A DNA stretch of 40,507 nt from positions 1-40,507 of the forward strand of contig BJHT01000024.1 of assembly GCA_014193395.1 (NCBI GenBank). Direction: 5' to 3'. The translations under genes and the position numbers were made by a program. The notes under the pieces were generated by a model, which worked only from the letters and a program-made list of their open reading frames with translations, was not told where the DNA came from and made no database searches. The stretch is from Verrucomicrobiota bacterium. Lineage in GTDB: Bacteria > Verrucomicrobiota > Verrucomicrobiia > Limisphaerales > BJHT01. Positions 1-8,094 of the stretch are shown here, in pieces (the first letter of the stretch is position 1; each line of letters starts with the position of its first letter).

Positions 1-1009
1 CGACACCGCCGTCGTCGATCATGAAGAGGAGGTCGTTGTGGAGCACGAGGGAGGGTTTGTTGGGGACGCCGCGGTTGAGACGCCAGGCGACGTGGGTGTC
101 GGTTACTACACCGCTGCCGCCGGCGCGGACGGCGAGGAGCTGACCTTTGGAAAAGCCGGTTGGGAGATAGAACATGCCGTTGCCAAACACGGGGCGGGTG
201 CTGGCGGAGTGCTGGCCGCGTTCTTCGACGCGCCAGAGTTCCTTGCCGGTGCGCGGGTCGTAGGCGTAGTGGGCCTTGGCACCCTGGCTGATCATGATCG
301 GCTTACCGTCGATAAGCTGGATGTCCGGGGTGGCGAAGGCTTTGCGCATGTCGCCGTCCGCTTGGACTTTGCCGTTGGGGAGGAGGTCCTTGTGGTCGAT
401 GGAGCGGTTGGTTTTCCAGACGGTCTTGCCGGTTTCTTTGTCGAGGGCGACGACGTATTGAAGGTCGCTGCCGTCGAAGTGCATGAGGAGGAGGTTTTCA
501 AAAATCACCGGTGAGGAGCCGGCGCCGCGGAAGTGATTGCACTCGAGGTCGCGGCGTTCCCACAGGGTTTTGCCGGTCTTGGTGTCGAGGCAGGCGGTGC
601 CGGGCGAGCCGAAGGTGACGTAGATGCGACCGGCCTCGATGGCGGGGGTGGGAGAGGCGTAGGAGTTGAATTTGTGACAGAACTGTGGGTTCGCGACGGT
701 GAAGAGTTTGAGGTCATGAATGACTTTGCCGTCGGCCTTGCTCACGCAGATGGCCGAGAGTTGCTGACCGTCCGGGGTGGCGGTGGTGACCCAGACCTGG
801 TCGTCCCAGATGACGGGGGAGGACCAAGCTTTGCCGGCAATGGGTACGGACCATTTCACGTTTTCGGTGGCGCTCCATTTGAGCGGGAGGCCGGTGGCGG
901 TGGCGTGGCCGTCACCGGTGGGGCCGCGGAATTGCGGCCACTGGTCTTGGGCGGGCGCGGGGTGGAGGGAGAGCAAAACGGTCGCGAGGAGGAGTGTCAG
1001 ATTTTTCAT
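1..1009 (-). CDS. PQQ-like beta-propeller repeat protein (BamB-like), 3' end beyond window
   Basis: An open frame of 336 codons runs leftward from an ATG at 1007-1009 to the window edge without a stop, so the C-terminus is missing. The N-terminus (MKNLTLLLATVLLSLHPAPA) is a clear signal peptide, followed by WPQFRGPTGDG, the usual opening of secreted PQQ-like/BamB-type propellers in Planctomycetota and Verrucomicrobiota. Blade motifs recur, such as ALDKETGKTVWK, DTKTGKTLWE and DPRTGKELW. The protein is expected in the periplasm or at the outer membrane. Function is unknown: such proteins may be scaffolds or PQQ-independent despite the name. A paralogue with the same opening (WPAWRGPDGTG) lies at 27571-28854. 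No operon partner is visible to its right, where the next gene is divergent. Confidence 0.9.
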   Translation of the reverse strand, partial: MKNLTLLLATVLLSLHPAPAQDQWPQFRGPTGDGHATATGLPLKWSATENVKWSVPIAGKAWSSPVIWDDQVWVTTATPDGQQLSAICVSKADGKVIHDLKLFTVANPQFCHKFNSYASPTPAIEAGRIYVTFGSPGTACLDTKTGKTLWERRDLECNHFRGAGSSPVIFENLLLMHFDGSDLQYVVALDKETGKTVWKTNRSIDHKDLLPNGKVQADGDMRKAFATPDIQLIDGKPIMISQGAKAHYAYDPRTGKELWRVEERGQHSASTRPVFGNGMFYLPTGFSKGQLLAVRAGGSGVVTDTHVAWRLNRGVPNKPSLVLHNDLLFMIDDGGV

Positions 1010-1064
1010 TTCGGTGCGAAAACGTAGCGGAGTCGTGCGGGGGGTGGAAACAACTTTGTGCGGA

Positions 1065-1099
1065 TGACGCGTGATGCGTGACGCGTGATGCGTGACGCG
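1065..1099. repeat. 14-nt direct repeat TGACGCGTGATGCG, about 2.5 copies
   Basis: Two full copies (1065-1078, 1079-1092) and a partial third lie in the divergent space between the PQQ-like gene and the transglutaminase-fold gene. A related 7-nt-period motif on the other strand (CACGCATCACGCATCACGC) is at 34758-34777, so this is a dispersed family and not a private operator. A regulatory role cannot be excluded. Confidence 0.7.
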
Positions 1100-1162
1100 G
1101 GTTGGGGAGGCGTGGATCGTTTTGGTTTTTTTTGGGTTGGCGGTTGAAAAGGGGAGGCAACG

Positions 1163-2071
1163 GTGGCAAGGTTCCGCCGCTTCATGAGCGCACTAATTAC
1201 AGAGCGGCGCGTTTCCGCGCCCCTTACCGACAGCACCAAGGCGGCGCTGCTGACCCTGCTCAAAGACGAGGATCCGGAGGTTTACCGGCTGATCCGCAGC
1301 ACCATTCTCGCGCACGGCCCGGCTGTCGTGGACTGGCTGCGGCCGCACGAGATCAGTCCCGACCCGCTGCTGCGCCGGCGTGCGCATGAGATCGTCACGC
1401 ACTTCGCGCGACAGAATACGGACAATTGCTTCATCGGGTTTTGTGTCAGTCACGGCGAGGATTTCGATCTGGAGACCGGCGTGTGGCTGCTGGCGCGGAC
1501 GTGTTATCCCGATCTGAACCGCGCAGCGTACGAGGCGATGTTGGACAGTTTCGCCGCGGATTTGCGCGAGCGGCTCGATCTCCGCGGTGACATCGTCACC
1601 ATTTTGGGCACGATCAATCGTTACCTGTTTGAGAATCCGGCGGAGAAGCTTTCGTTCGTGGGCGACACCAAGACTTACTACCATCCGGACAACAGCTATC
1701 TCAACCGGGTCATCGACCGGCGGCTGGGGAATCCCATCAGTCTGTGCGTGCTCTACATGCTGATCGCCAAACGGCTGCGGCTGCCGATCACAGGGGTCGG
1801 GATGCCGGGGCATTTCATCTGCCGGCATCAGTCAGCCGTGGGGGAGCATTACATCGATGTGTTCAACAAGGGGCGGCTCTTGTCGCGCAATGACTGTGTG
1901 AAATTTCTGGTCAGCACCGGGCATCAGTCGTTTGAGTTGTTTCTCACACCGATGTCGCCGCGGCGCATTCTGCTGCGGATGTGTTCTAATCTGCACCAGA
2001 TATATACAAACCTCGGGCGGGCGCCGGAGTGTGAGCGGTTTCAGAGATATATCGTGGCGCTGTCGAAGTGA
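1163..2071 (+). CDS. Transglutaminase-fold protein, SirB1-like
   Basis: The product is 302 aa. The N-terminal ~100 residues are helical and HEAT-like. The following part resembles the SirB1/transglutaminase-like core: LGNPISLCVLYMLIAKRL, then GVGMPGHFICRH with the typical Cys/His region, then YIDVFNKGRLLS. Family members are cytosolic and of unsettled biochemical role, and are often annotated transglutaminase-like or tetratricopeptide protein; here the C-terminus (CSNLHQIYTNLGRAPECERF) has one TPR-like helix pair. The GTG start at 1163 is preferred because GGGGAGG lies 5 nt upstream. An ATG at 1184 (MSALITERR) has no ribosome binding site. It is divergent from the PQQ-like gene. Confidence 0.82.
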   Translation: MARFRRFMSALITERRVSAPLTDSTKAALLTLLKDEDPEVYRLIRSTILAHGPAVVDWLRPHEISPDPLLRRRAHEIVTHFARQNTDNCFIGFCVSHGEDFDLETGVWLLARTCYPDLNRAAYEAMLDSFAADLRERLDLRGDIVTILGTINRYLFENPAEKLSFVGDTKTYYHPDNSYLNRVIDRRLGNPISLCVLYMLIAKRLRLPITGVGMPGHFICRHQSAVGEHYIDVFNKGRLLSRNDCVKFLVSTGHQSFELFLTPMSPRRILLRMCSNLHQIYTNLGRAPECERFQRYIVALSK

Positions 2072-2200
2072 CGGGCGGAGAGACCGGGGAGGGCGGAAAA
2101 ATAGAGGGCAGAAAAATGGGGAGGGATGGGGGCGGGATTAGTTAGGAAGGAGAGGGTTTGACGTGGAAGAGAAGGGCGATTTCCGCTGAGGCTGGCTAGC

Positions 2201-2550
2201 CGTAACTACTCGGTCACGCCGATTCGCTTGGACCACAGAGATACGATGGCCGCTGGGCAAAGGGGCCGTAAGCCATGCGGAGCGCGTGGGGCGGCAAGAA
2301 AAACTTTGACAGTCTCCGTAGTGAGTAAGCAGGTGCACGCTTCCGCCCTTTCCCTCTCTGCGTTCCTTCCGATCTCTGCGGTGTTCCACTCCGCGTCACC
2401 ACGTTCAGAGCGGTTCCTGAAAACACCGCAGAGATCGGAAGGAACGCAGAGAGGGAAGGAGCAGCTGTTCGGTATTCGTCCCCTGATTGGTGACTTCCTT
2501 AAGCCGGCCCGTTCCCCGGCTTTCTCTGTGTACATCGTTTCTCTGTGGTC
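2201..2550. repeat. Nested inverted-repeat element (family A, complete copy)
   Basis: An inner perfect 36-bp inverted repeat occupies 2350-2385 and 2422-2457, with a 36-nt loop. An outer pair, GACCACAGAGATACGAT (2231-2247) and its complement at 2534-2550, matches 16 of 17. The left end (CGTAACTACTCGGTCACGCC, 2201-2220) recurs at 23389-23408 with few changes, followed in both places by a GGACCACAGAGATACGATGG-like block. The whole space 2072-2676 has no convincing gene. The element could fold as a long hairpin in RNA or a cruciform in DNA. No transposase is present. Confidence 0.85.
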
Positions 2551-2676
2551 TAATTCCCCATTTTAACAGAATAGACGCGGCTTAGTCACTTGATCCAATT
2601 ACTCACTGATCGAGACTACTGCTCTGAATCGCCCGCAATTCACCGATAATGCCTGTGGTGGTACCACGATGTTCCG

Positions 2677-3648
2677 CTATTGGATGGCTGTGGCTGTTGA
2701 GACTTTTGTCCCCACCGGCAAGGGGTGCCCGGCGAGATAGTCTGCGGTAGCGAGGCGGCGGCCGCCTTCGCGCTGGAGTTCGAGGACGCGCAAGCTGCCG
2801 GTGCCGCAGGCGATGAGAAGGCCGGTTTTGTCGGCCTGGAGGATTTCGCCGGGCGGGCCGGAGCGGGCGGGTTCGATTTCGGCGCGCCAGATTTTCAGCA
2901 ACTGCGGCGTCGGCGTGGCGGGAAGGTGGGTGAAGGTGCCGGGCCACGGGGTGAAGGCCCGGAGGCGGTTCCATAGGGTACGGGCGGGCTGGGACCAGTC
3001 GAGCGCGCCGTCCTGCTTGGTGATTTTGCGCGCGTAGGAGGATCCTTCGGCGGGCTGGGGGCGGGGGAGGATTTCGCCGCGGACGTAGCCGGGGATGGTT
3101 TCGAGGAGCAGGCGCGCGCCGAGGGTGGCGAGACGGTCGTGGAGCGTTTGAGCGTTGTCCTCGGGAAGGATCGGCGTGGTGACGACCCTCACGATGGCTC
3201 CAGTGTCGAGGCCGGCATCCATTTTCATGATCGTGACGCCGGTCTCGGGCTGGTCGTCGAGAATGGCCCATTGGATCGGAGCCGCGCCGCGATATTTGGG
3301 CAGGAGAGAGGTGTGGACGTTCAGGCAGCCGTGGCGCGGCAGATCGAGAATGGCTTGGGGAAGAATCTGGCCGTACGCCGCGACGACGAGCAGGTCGGGA
3401 GCGAGCGCGCGGAGCTGGGCGATGAAGTCTTCGTGGCGGGCGCGCTCGGGTTGGAGCACGGGAATCTGACGGGCGAGGGCGAGGGTTTTTACGGCGGAGG
3501 GCTGGAGCTTGAGGTCGCGGCCTCTGGCACGATCGGGTTGGGTGACGACGGCGACCACGGCGGCGACCGGCCAGCTTGCGAGGGCGGCGAGACTCGGGCA
3601 GGCCAATTCGGCGGTGCCCATGAAGACGATGCGGAGCGGGGCGGACAC
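2677..3648 (-). CDS. fmt: Methionyl-tRNA formyltransferase
   Basis: It transfers a formyl group from 10-formyl-THF to Met-tRNA(fMet) for translation initiation. The product is 323 aa with the GTG start at 3646-3648 (VSAPLRIVFMGTAELACPSL), the usual family length. The N-terminal formyltransferase fold carries CLNVHTSLLPKYRGAAP with Asn110 and His112, and Asp148 in DAGLDTG, matching the catalytic Asn/His/Asp of the family. The C-terminal OB-like domain contains LRAFTPWPGTF. A TTG at 3729 would add 27 residues with no family counterpart and overlap the upstream gene, so it was not chosen. It is last in the minus-strand run after nnr, the membrane protein and the NMP kinase. No def gene is adjacent. 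Confidence 0.95.
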   Translation of the reverse strand: MSAPLRIVFMGTAELACPSLAALASWPVAAVVAVVTQPDRARGRDLKLQPSAVKTLALARQIPVLQPERARHEDFIAQLRALAPDLLVVAAYGQILPQAILDLPRHGCLNVHTSLLPKYRGAAPIQWAILDDQPETGVTIMKMDAGLDTGAIVRVVTTPILPEDNAQTLHDRLATLGARLLLETIPGYVRGEILPRPQPAEGSSYARKITKQDGALDWSQPARTLWNRLRAFTPWPGTFTHLPATPTPQLLKIWRAEIEPARSGPPGEILQADKTGLLIACGTGSLRVLELQREGGRRLATADYLAGHPLPVGTKVSTATAIQ

Positions 3649-3712
3649 GGGGAGGGAACGGAATCCGAATGGCAGTGGCTGCGGGCACGCTGGCCGACAG
3701 CCTTGGTCAGGC

Positions 3713-4297
3713 TCAGAGGCGCTGAACAATGATGTTGAGGATGTCGGTCAGGACGCGCAGGGGATCCTTGGTCGAATCGATCGCATGGACAATTTCCGGC
3801 CCGTAAAAATCAAGCACCGGCCGGGTTTCGAGTTCGTAGGTCTGGAGGCGCTGGCGGATGACTTCGATGTTGGCGTCGTCTAGGCGGTTGTCGCGGAGGG
3901 CGCGGCGCTGGAGGCGTTCGGTGAGCTTGTTGACGTCGGCGCAGGTGAGGCTGAAGAGGGCGCGCACATCAAGGGTGTCGCGCAGAATGTGGGCCTGGGG
4001 CGCGTTGCGAGGGATGCCGTCGAGCACCAGCGTGTCGCGGTCGGGATGAAAACGGCCGAGCTGGGTCTGGGCATTGATGTGCTGCTGCCACAGTTCGATG
4101 GTCGGCTCGTCGGGCACGAGCTGGCCCTTGCTGGAGTAGTCGATGAAGACGCGGCCGAGCGGGCTGTCGATGCGGAGGTTGCGGAAGAGATCGCCGCAGG
4201 CCAGATGGTAGAAGCCGGGGATGGTGCCGAGGATTTTGCCCTGGGTGCCCTTGCCGGAACCGGGCGCGCCGAACAGCAGGATGGTGCGGAATTTCAT
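3713..4297 (-). CDS. adk: Adenylate kinase-like nucleoside monophosphate kinase (short LID)
   Basis: The product is 194 aa. The P-loop is GAPGSGKGTQ at residues 10-19. The NMP-binding part contains YHLACGDLFRN and the segment LVLDGIPRNAPQ corresponds to the LDGFPR motif. The LID is short (RRALRDNRLDDAN), as in eukaryotic AK1 and UMP-CMP kinases, and lacks the 30-residue zinc-type LID of many bacterial Adk proteins. It therefore transfers phosphate from ATP to a nucleoside monophosphate, most likely AMP, but UMP/CMP cannot be excluded from sequence. It starts 4 nt after the stop of the upstream membrane protein gene, so the two are likely cotranscribed; fmt follows after 64 nt. Confidence 0.88.
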   Translation of the reverse strand: MKFRTILLFGAPGSGKGTQGKILGTIPGFYHLACGDLFRNLRIDSPLGRVFIDYSSKGQLVPDEPTIELWQQHINAQTQLGRFHPDRDTLVLDGIPRNAPQAHILRDTLDVRALFSLTCADVNKLTERLQRRALRDNRLDDANIEVIRQRLQTYELETRPVLDFYGPEIVHAIDSTKDPLRVLTDILNIIVQRL

Positions 4298-4301
4298 GAG
4301 T

Positions 4302-5378
4302 TCAGGCGTCCTTGTGGCGGATTTCGATTTCGAGGATGTCGTTGTAAGTGATGAGCTGGTCGTAGTAGGCGTTTTCGTCGCCGATGGCCAGGGTGATGTC
4401 GGCGGGGGTAATCTTGGTGATGCGGCGGCCTATGAACTCGCCGCGCGCGGTTTTCATCACGCAGACCAGGCCTTTCTCCGCCTCGCTGGGGACGACTTTG
4501 AGGAAGGAGGAGAGCTTGGTCTCGACGAAGCGGCGGTTGATGGTGAATTCGCCGCGCTTGTAGGTGGGCAGCTTTACGGCGGGTGCCGCCGGCGGGGGCG
4601 GCGGGGCTTCGGCCTCGGGGGCGGCCTCGCCTTCGGGGGCGGCTTCCGCTTCTGCTGCGTGGGCAGCGGGTGCAGCGGGTGCAGCGGCCGCTGATCGGAG
4701 GCTCAGCCCTCCTTTCTTGGGCGCGCCGTGCGCCTTGGGTTCCGGGGCGGCTGGGGCGGCTGGCTCGGCTTCGACTTTCATCTGGTTGATCGGCGCTTCA
4801 GGAATGGTCGGCAGGCAGAGAAACAACAGCGGCCCGACCACGGGCACCCCGGCGGCAACTCCGCACACCAGCGCCTTGGGGCGGCGGCGGAAAATCGCGA
4901 TCTCGTGCCCGGCGTAGATATTGGCCCCGTAAAGGACGAGCAACATGACGACGCCGATGCCGGTGCTGAAACCGGACATGAAACCAAACAGCGGCGCGTT
5001 GCGGTCGGGCTTGGGATAATCGCGCGCGACGGGAATGACCTTCTTGGGCTTGTCGGGGACGACGACATTGTCCTCCTTGTCACCTTCGCCGCCAGACGGG
5101 CTGTCCAGCAGGTTCTCGATGACTTTGGCCACACGCGGATTTTTCGCGAACTCCTTGAGCGCCTCCTGCGTGAACCTGTTCCAGTCAATGCGCGTGCCGA
5201 GCGTGCCGTTTTCCGCCTTGATGATGACGCCCTTGTCGTTAGGCGCGACCGGTTCGCCCTTGACGACCGTGCCGTCTTTCAAGGTGAACTCCGCCCCGCG
5301 AAGGGTGCCGCCGCCAGTGGCGAAGAGAGCCAGTGCAATTCCGAAAATTAACAGCCTGATCATGGAAAAATTAAACAC
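4302..5378 (-). CDS. Membrane protein of unknown function with Pro/Ala-rich linker
   Basis: The product is 358 aa, not recognised as a named family. An N-terminal signal sequence (MIRLLIFGIALALFA) is followed by a small SH3-like segment with FTLKDGTVVKGEPV that resembles domains frequent in secreted Verrucomicrobiota proteins. Two hydrophobic segments follow (about residues 133-155 and 170-192). Then comes a long Ala/Pro/Glu-rich linker (about 200-275) and a C-terminal globular part with FTINRRFVETKLSSFLKVV and GRRITKITPADITL. A second possible start is the Met six codons in (MIRLL). It lies 44 nt after nnr and 4 nt before the NMP kinase gene, which suggests one operon. No function is proposed. 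Confidence 0.8.
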   Translation of the reverse strand: MFNFSMIRLLIFGIALALFATGGGTLRGAEFTLKDGTVVKGEPVAPNDKGVIIKAENGTLGTRIDWNRFTQEALKEFAKNPRVAKVIENLLDSPSGGEGDKEDNVVVPDKPKKVIPVARDYPKPDRNAPLFGFMSGFSTGIGVVMLLVLYGANIYAGHEIAIFRRRPKALVCGVAAGVPVVGPLLFLCLPTIPEAPINQMKVEAEPAAPAAPEPKAHGAPKKGGLSLRSAAAAPAAPAAHAAEAEAAPEGEAAPEAEAPPPPPAAPAVKLPTYKRGEFTINRRFVETKLSSFLKVVPSEAEKGLVCVMKTARGEFIGRRITKITPADITLAIGDENAYYDQLITYNDILEIEIRHKDA

Positions 5379-5422
5379 CAGCGGGCTTGGGCGGGTAAAT
5401 CAAATTCGCCGCAACAAGCGTG

Positions 5423-6841
5423 TTACGCGGCACTGCCCAGCGCCACGAGCAGTTCCTCGAGCGTCCAGCAGTGCGCGCGCGCGGACAAGTGATCGGCCGT
5501 CGCACCGTGCTGCCAGACGGCGTAGCGCATGGCCCGGAACGCCGCAGGCGGCGGCTGGAACTGCGGCTGCGCCAGCAACCCGCCGAGATAGCCCGCGAGC
5601 ACGTCGCCGCTCCCGCCCTGCGCGAGGTGGGGATTGCCAGAACTGTTGATGAAAAGCTCGCCGGTGCTGCGGCCGACGACCGTGTGGCTGCCCTTGAGCG
5701 CGACGTGACAGTTGCCGAAACGCGCCGACAAACTGCGGACGCTTGCCGGCCGGTCCGCCTGCACCGCGCTGGTCGGCACCTGCAACAAACGCGCGGCCTC
5801 GCCGGGATGCGGCGTGATGGCTCGAAACGTTTCCGTCATCGTCGGCCCCGCCGGCAGCCAGTCCAGCGCGCTGGCGTCCGCGATGACCGGCCGGTCGAGC
5901 TGCCGCCACACTTCCGCAGTCAGCTCCTTCAAATCCGCCGACAGCTTTTCATCCGCCAATCCGGGGCCGATCACGACCGCGCTGAAATCATGCAGATCGG
6001 CAAACGTCGGGCGGCCCGGCCGGACCATTACGTTGTGCAACTGCGCGGCCACCGGCGCGTACACATTCTCGGCGGTGAACAGCGTGATCAACCCCGGCAT
6101 CGCGCGCGACGCCCCGCGCGCCGCGAGCACCGCCGCGCCATGAAACCCCAGACTCCCCGCGAGAATCGCGAGATGGCCGAACGTCCCCTTGTGCCCGCCC
6201 ACCGGCCGTCGCGGCGGAAAGCCCGCAAAATCCTCCGCCTGCGTCCACTGCATTTCGCTGCGGATCGGACACGGAATGAGGCCGAGGTCCGTGACGACTT
6301 CGAGCCGGCCGACAAACGGCGCAGCGCTGGTTTTCAACAAGCCCGCCTTGGGCGCACCGAGCGTCACCGTCAGTTCCGCCTGCACGGCCGCGCCCTGCGG
6401 CTGCCCGGTGTCGGCGTTCAAGCCGGACGGGACATCAATTGCAAGGACGGGAATGCCCGACTCATTGATGCGCGCAATGAGTTCGATCCAGTCCGCTGCG
6501 AGCGGGCGGTTGAGGCCGATGCCGAACAAACCGTCCATGATCAGCGCGGGTTTTCGCGCGGCCTGCTGTGAAAAAATCGCGAGCGCTGCCACGGGGTCCG
6601 TCACCGTGACCACCTCGGCTTTGCGGCCCGTGAGATCGGCCACGGCGGCGCGGGCGTCGTCGCCGTTATGACCTTTGCCGGCGAGAATGAGAATGCGATC
6701 GAGCGGACGCGTGCGTTGCAACGCCGCGCGGGCGATGGCGTGCCCGGCTTCAGCAATGACGGAGGCGGAGGAAATGCCCACGGCCCAGGTGGCCTGCTCC
6801 CATTCCCGCATCTGCGCGACCGTGATGATGGGAAGCGGCAT
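5423..6841 (-). CDS. nnr: Bifunctional NAD(P)H-hydrate epimerase / ADP- or ATP-dependent dehydratase
   Basis: It repairs damaged NAD(P)H: the N-terminal domain epimerises R- and S-NAD(P)HX and the C-terminal domain dehydrates S-NAD(P)HX. The product is 472 aa. The N-domain (1-215) shows GKGHNGDDA at 55-63 (usual form GxGNNGGDG), DGLFGIGLNRP at 103-113 and IDVPSGLNADTG. The C-domain (about 215-472) shows GGHKGTFGHLAILAGS, ITPHPGEAARLL and GNPHLAQGGSGDVLAG, with the catalytic Asp413. The ATG at 6839-6841 is the only sensible start (MPLPIITVAQM). It lies 47 nt after msrP and 44 nt before the membrane protein gene, all in one direction. Confidence 0.95.
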   Translation of the reverse strand: MPLPIITVAQMREWEQATWAVGISSASVIAEAGHAIARAALQRTRPLDRILILAGKGHNGDDARAAVADLTGRKAEVVTVTDPVAALAIFSQQAARKPALIMDGLFGIGLNRPLAADWIELIARINESGIPVLAIDVPSGLNADTGQPQGAAVQAELTVTLGAPKAGLLKTSAAPFVGRLEVVTDLGLIPCPIRSEMQWTQAEDFAGFPPRRPVGGHKGTFGHLAILAGSLGFHGAAVLAARGASRAMPGLITLFTAENVYAPVAAQLHNVMVRPGRPTFADLHDFSAVVIGPGLADEKLSADLKELTAEVWRQLDRPVIADASALDWLPAGPTMTETFRAITPHPGEAARLLQVPTSAVQADRPASVRSLSARFGNCHVALKGSHTVVGRSTGELFINSSGNPHLAQGGSGDVLAGYLGGLLAQPQFQPPPAAFRAMRYAVWQHGATADHLSARAHCWTLEELLVALGSAA

Positions 6842-6888
6842 GGGCGCGCGTGGGAGGGGGGTGGGACAGAGAGTGACCCAGCCCCCGG

Positions 6889-7848
6889 TCAGGCCTTGTA
6901 GAGACCGGCGACCTGCTTGGCGTAGCCGTTGAACGGCAGCGTGCGAACGCGGTCGCCGGTGTCGATCAGGCGCTCGCTGGCCTGCGACCAGCGCGGGTGG
7001 GGCACGGCGGGATTCACGTTGGACTCGAAGGGATATTCCTCCGGCGACAGCGTTTCCCACAACGTGGCGGGTTGGGTCGCGGTCAGCTCGATCTTCACGA
7101 TCGACTTGATGCTCTTGTAGCCATACTTCCACGGCACCACGATGCGCAGCGGCGCGCCGTGCTGCTTGGGCAGCGGTTTGCCGTAGATGCCCGAAGCCAC
7201 CAGCGTGAGCGGATTCATCGCTTCATCCAGCCGCACGCCCTCGGTGTAGGGCCACGGGTAGCCGCGCAAACGCTGGATGCCCGGCATCTGCTCGGGACGA
7301 TTGGCGGTGACAAACTTCACGAACTTCGCCTCGGCCTTGGGCACCACTTTCTCGAGCAGCTTGCTGAGTTGAAAACCCGTCCACGGCACGATCATCGCCC
7401 ACGCCTCGACACAGCGGAAGCGATACACGCGCTCCTCGACGCCCATCATTTCGAGCAACTCGCGCGCGTCGAGCTTGAGCGGTTTCTCGACCAATCCGCC
7501 GATCTCGATGGCCCACGGATCAATCTCAAACTTCGTGGTCAACTGATGCACGCGATCCTTCTGCGTCGTGAACTCGTAGAAATTGTTGTACGTCGCGGCG
7601 GTCTTCTCGTCCGTCAGCGTCCAGCCGGGGTCGTAGGAAAGATTGCGCGTCGGCGGGTAGAGTTTGCTGGCGGCCTTGGGCGCGTTGGCGGCGGCATCGG
7701 CGACGTTGCCGCAGCCCTGCGTCGCGAGCAGGCCGGTGCCGGCGAACCCAAGCTGCAGGAGAAAATGGCGGCGGTTGAAAAACGCGGTCTCAGACGTGAC
7801 CTGACGTTCCGGCAAATGCCAGTCGGGGCGAAGAATCAAATTGGACAT
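6889..7848 (-). CDS. msrP: Periplasmic protein-methionine-sulfoxide reductase, catalytic subunit
   Basis: This is the molybdopterin enzyme MsrP (YedY), which reduces oxidised methionine in envelope proteins. The product is 319 aa. A Tat signal (FNRRHFLLQLGFAGTG, Arg26-Arg27) precedes the mature part. The molybdenum-ligand Cys is Cys146 in YRFRCVEAWAMIVPWTGF. Later motifs include RGYPWPYTEGVRLDEAMNPL and HGAPLRIVVPWKYGYK, all typical of YedY. The start MSNLILRPDW (7846-7848) matches family proteins; an in-frame TTG at 7869 is less likely. The usual membrane haem partner MsrQ (YedZ) is not adjacent, so electrons must come from an MsrQ elsewhere or another quinol donor. It is followed closely by nnr. 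Confidence 0.95.
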   Translation of the reverse strand: MSNLILRPDWHLPERQVTSETAFFNRRHFLLQLGFAGTGLLATQGCGNVADAAANAPKAASKLYPPTRNLSYDPGWTLTDEKTAATYNNFYEFTTQKDRVHQLTTKFEIDPWAIEIGGLVEKPLKLDARELLEMMGVEERVYRFRCVEAWAMIVPWTGFQLSKLLEKVVPKAEAKFVKFVTANRPEQMPGIQRLRGYPWPYTEGVRLDEAMNPLTLVASGIYGKPLPKQHGAPLRIVVPWKYGYKSIKSIVKIELTATQPATLWETLSPEEYPFESNVNPAVPHPRWSQASERLIDTGDRVRTLPFNGYAKQVAGLYKA

Positions 7849-8094
7849 GGCGGGGAAGATGCCCCACAACCCGACTGAAGCGACAAAAAAAAGTGGGAAC
7901 CGCAGGCAGGGTCCGATGCCGATTCAGACGCCGCGGGGAGGCAGGTTTGTTCCGGCCGTTTGGAATGCGCCTAAAAAGCAGCGTCCCCGGGTGCCGCGAG
8001 GTGGAGCGATGCCACCACCCACCCCGAAGTTGCTTCATCCCGGGTCGGACATTTCCTGACCCACCCCCCGCCAACGCCGCCATCGTCCGGGGGA
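7849..8094. other. Intergenic space between hybrid kinase gene and msrP
   Basis: This space of 246 nt has no gene I can support. It carries GC-rich low-complexity stretches such as CACCACCCACCCCG and a C-rich tract near 8055-8075. The msrP promoter would have to lie here if msrP is not read from the kinase gene. No clear -10/-35 or terminator was recognised. Confidence 0.4.

Noticed and set aside
3649-3729. TTG start for methionyl-tRNA formyltransferase
   Set aside because: It adds a Cys/Pro/Arg-rich segment absent from the family and overlaps the upstream NMP kinase gene.
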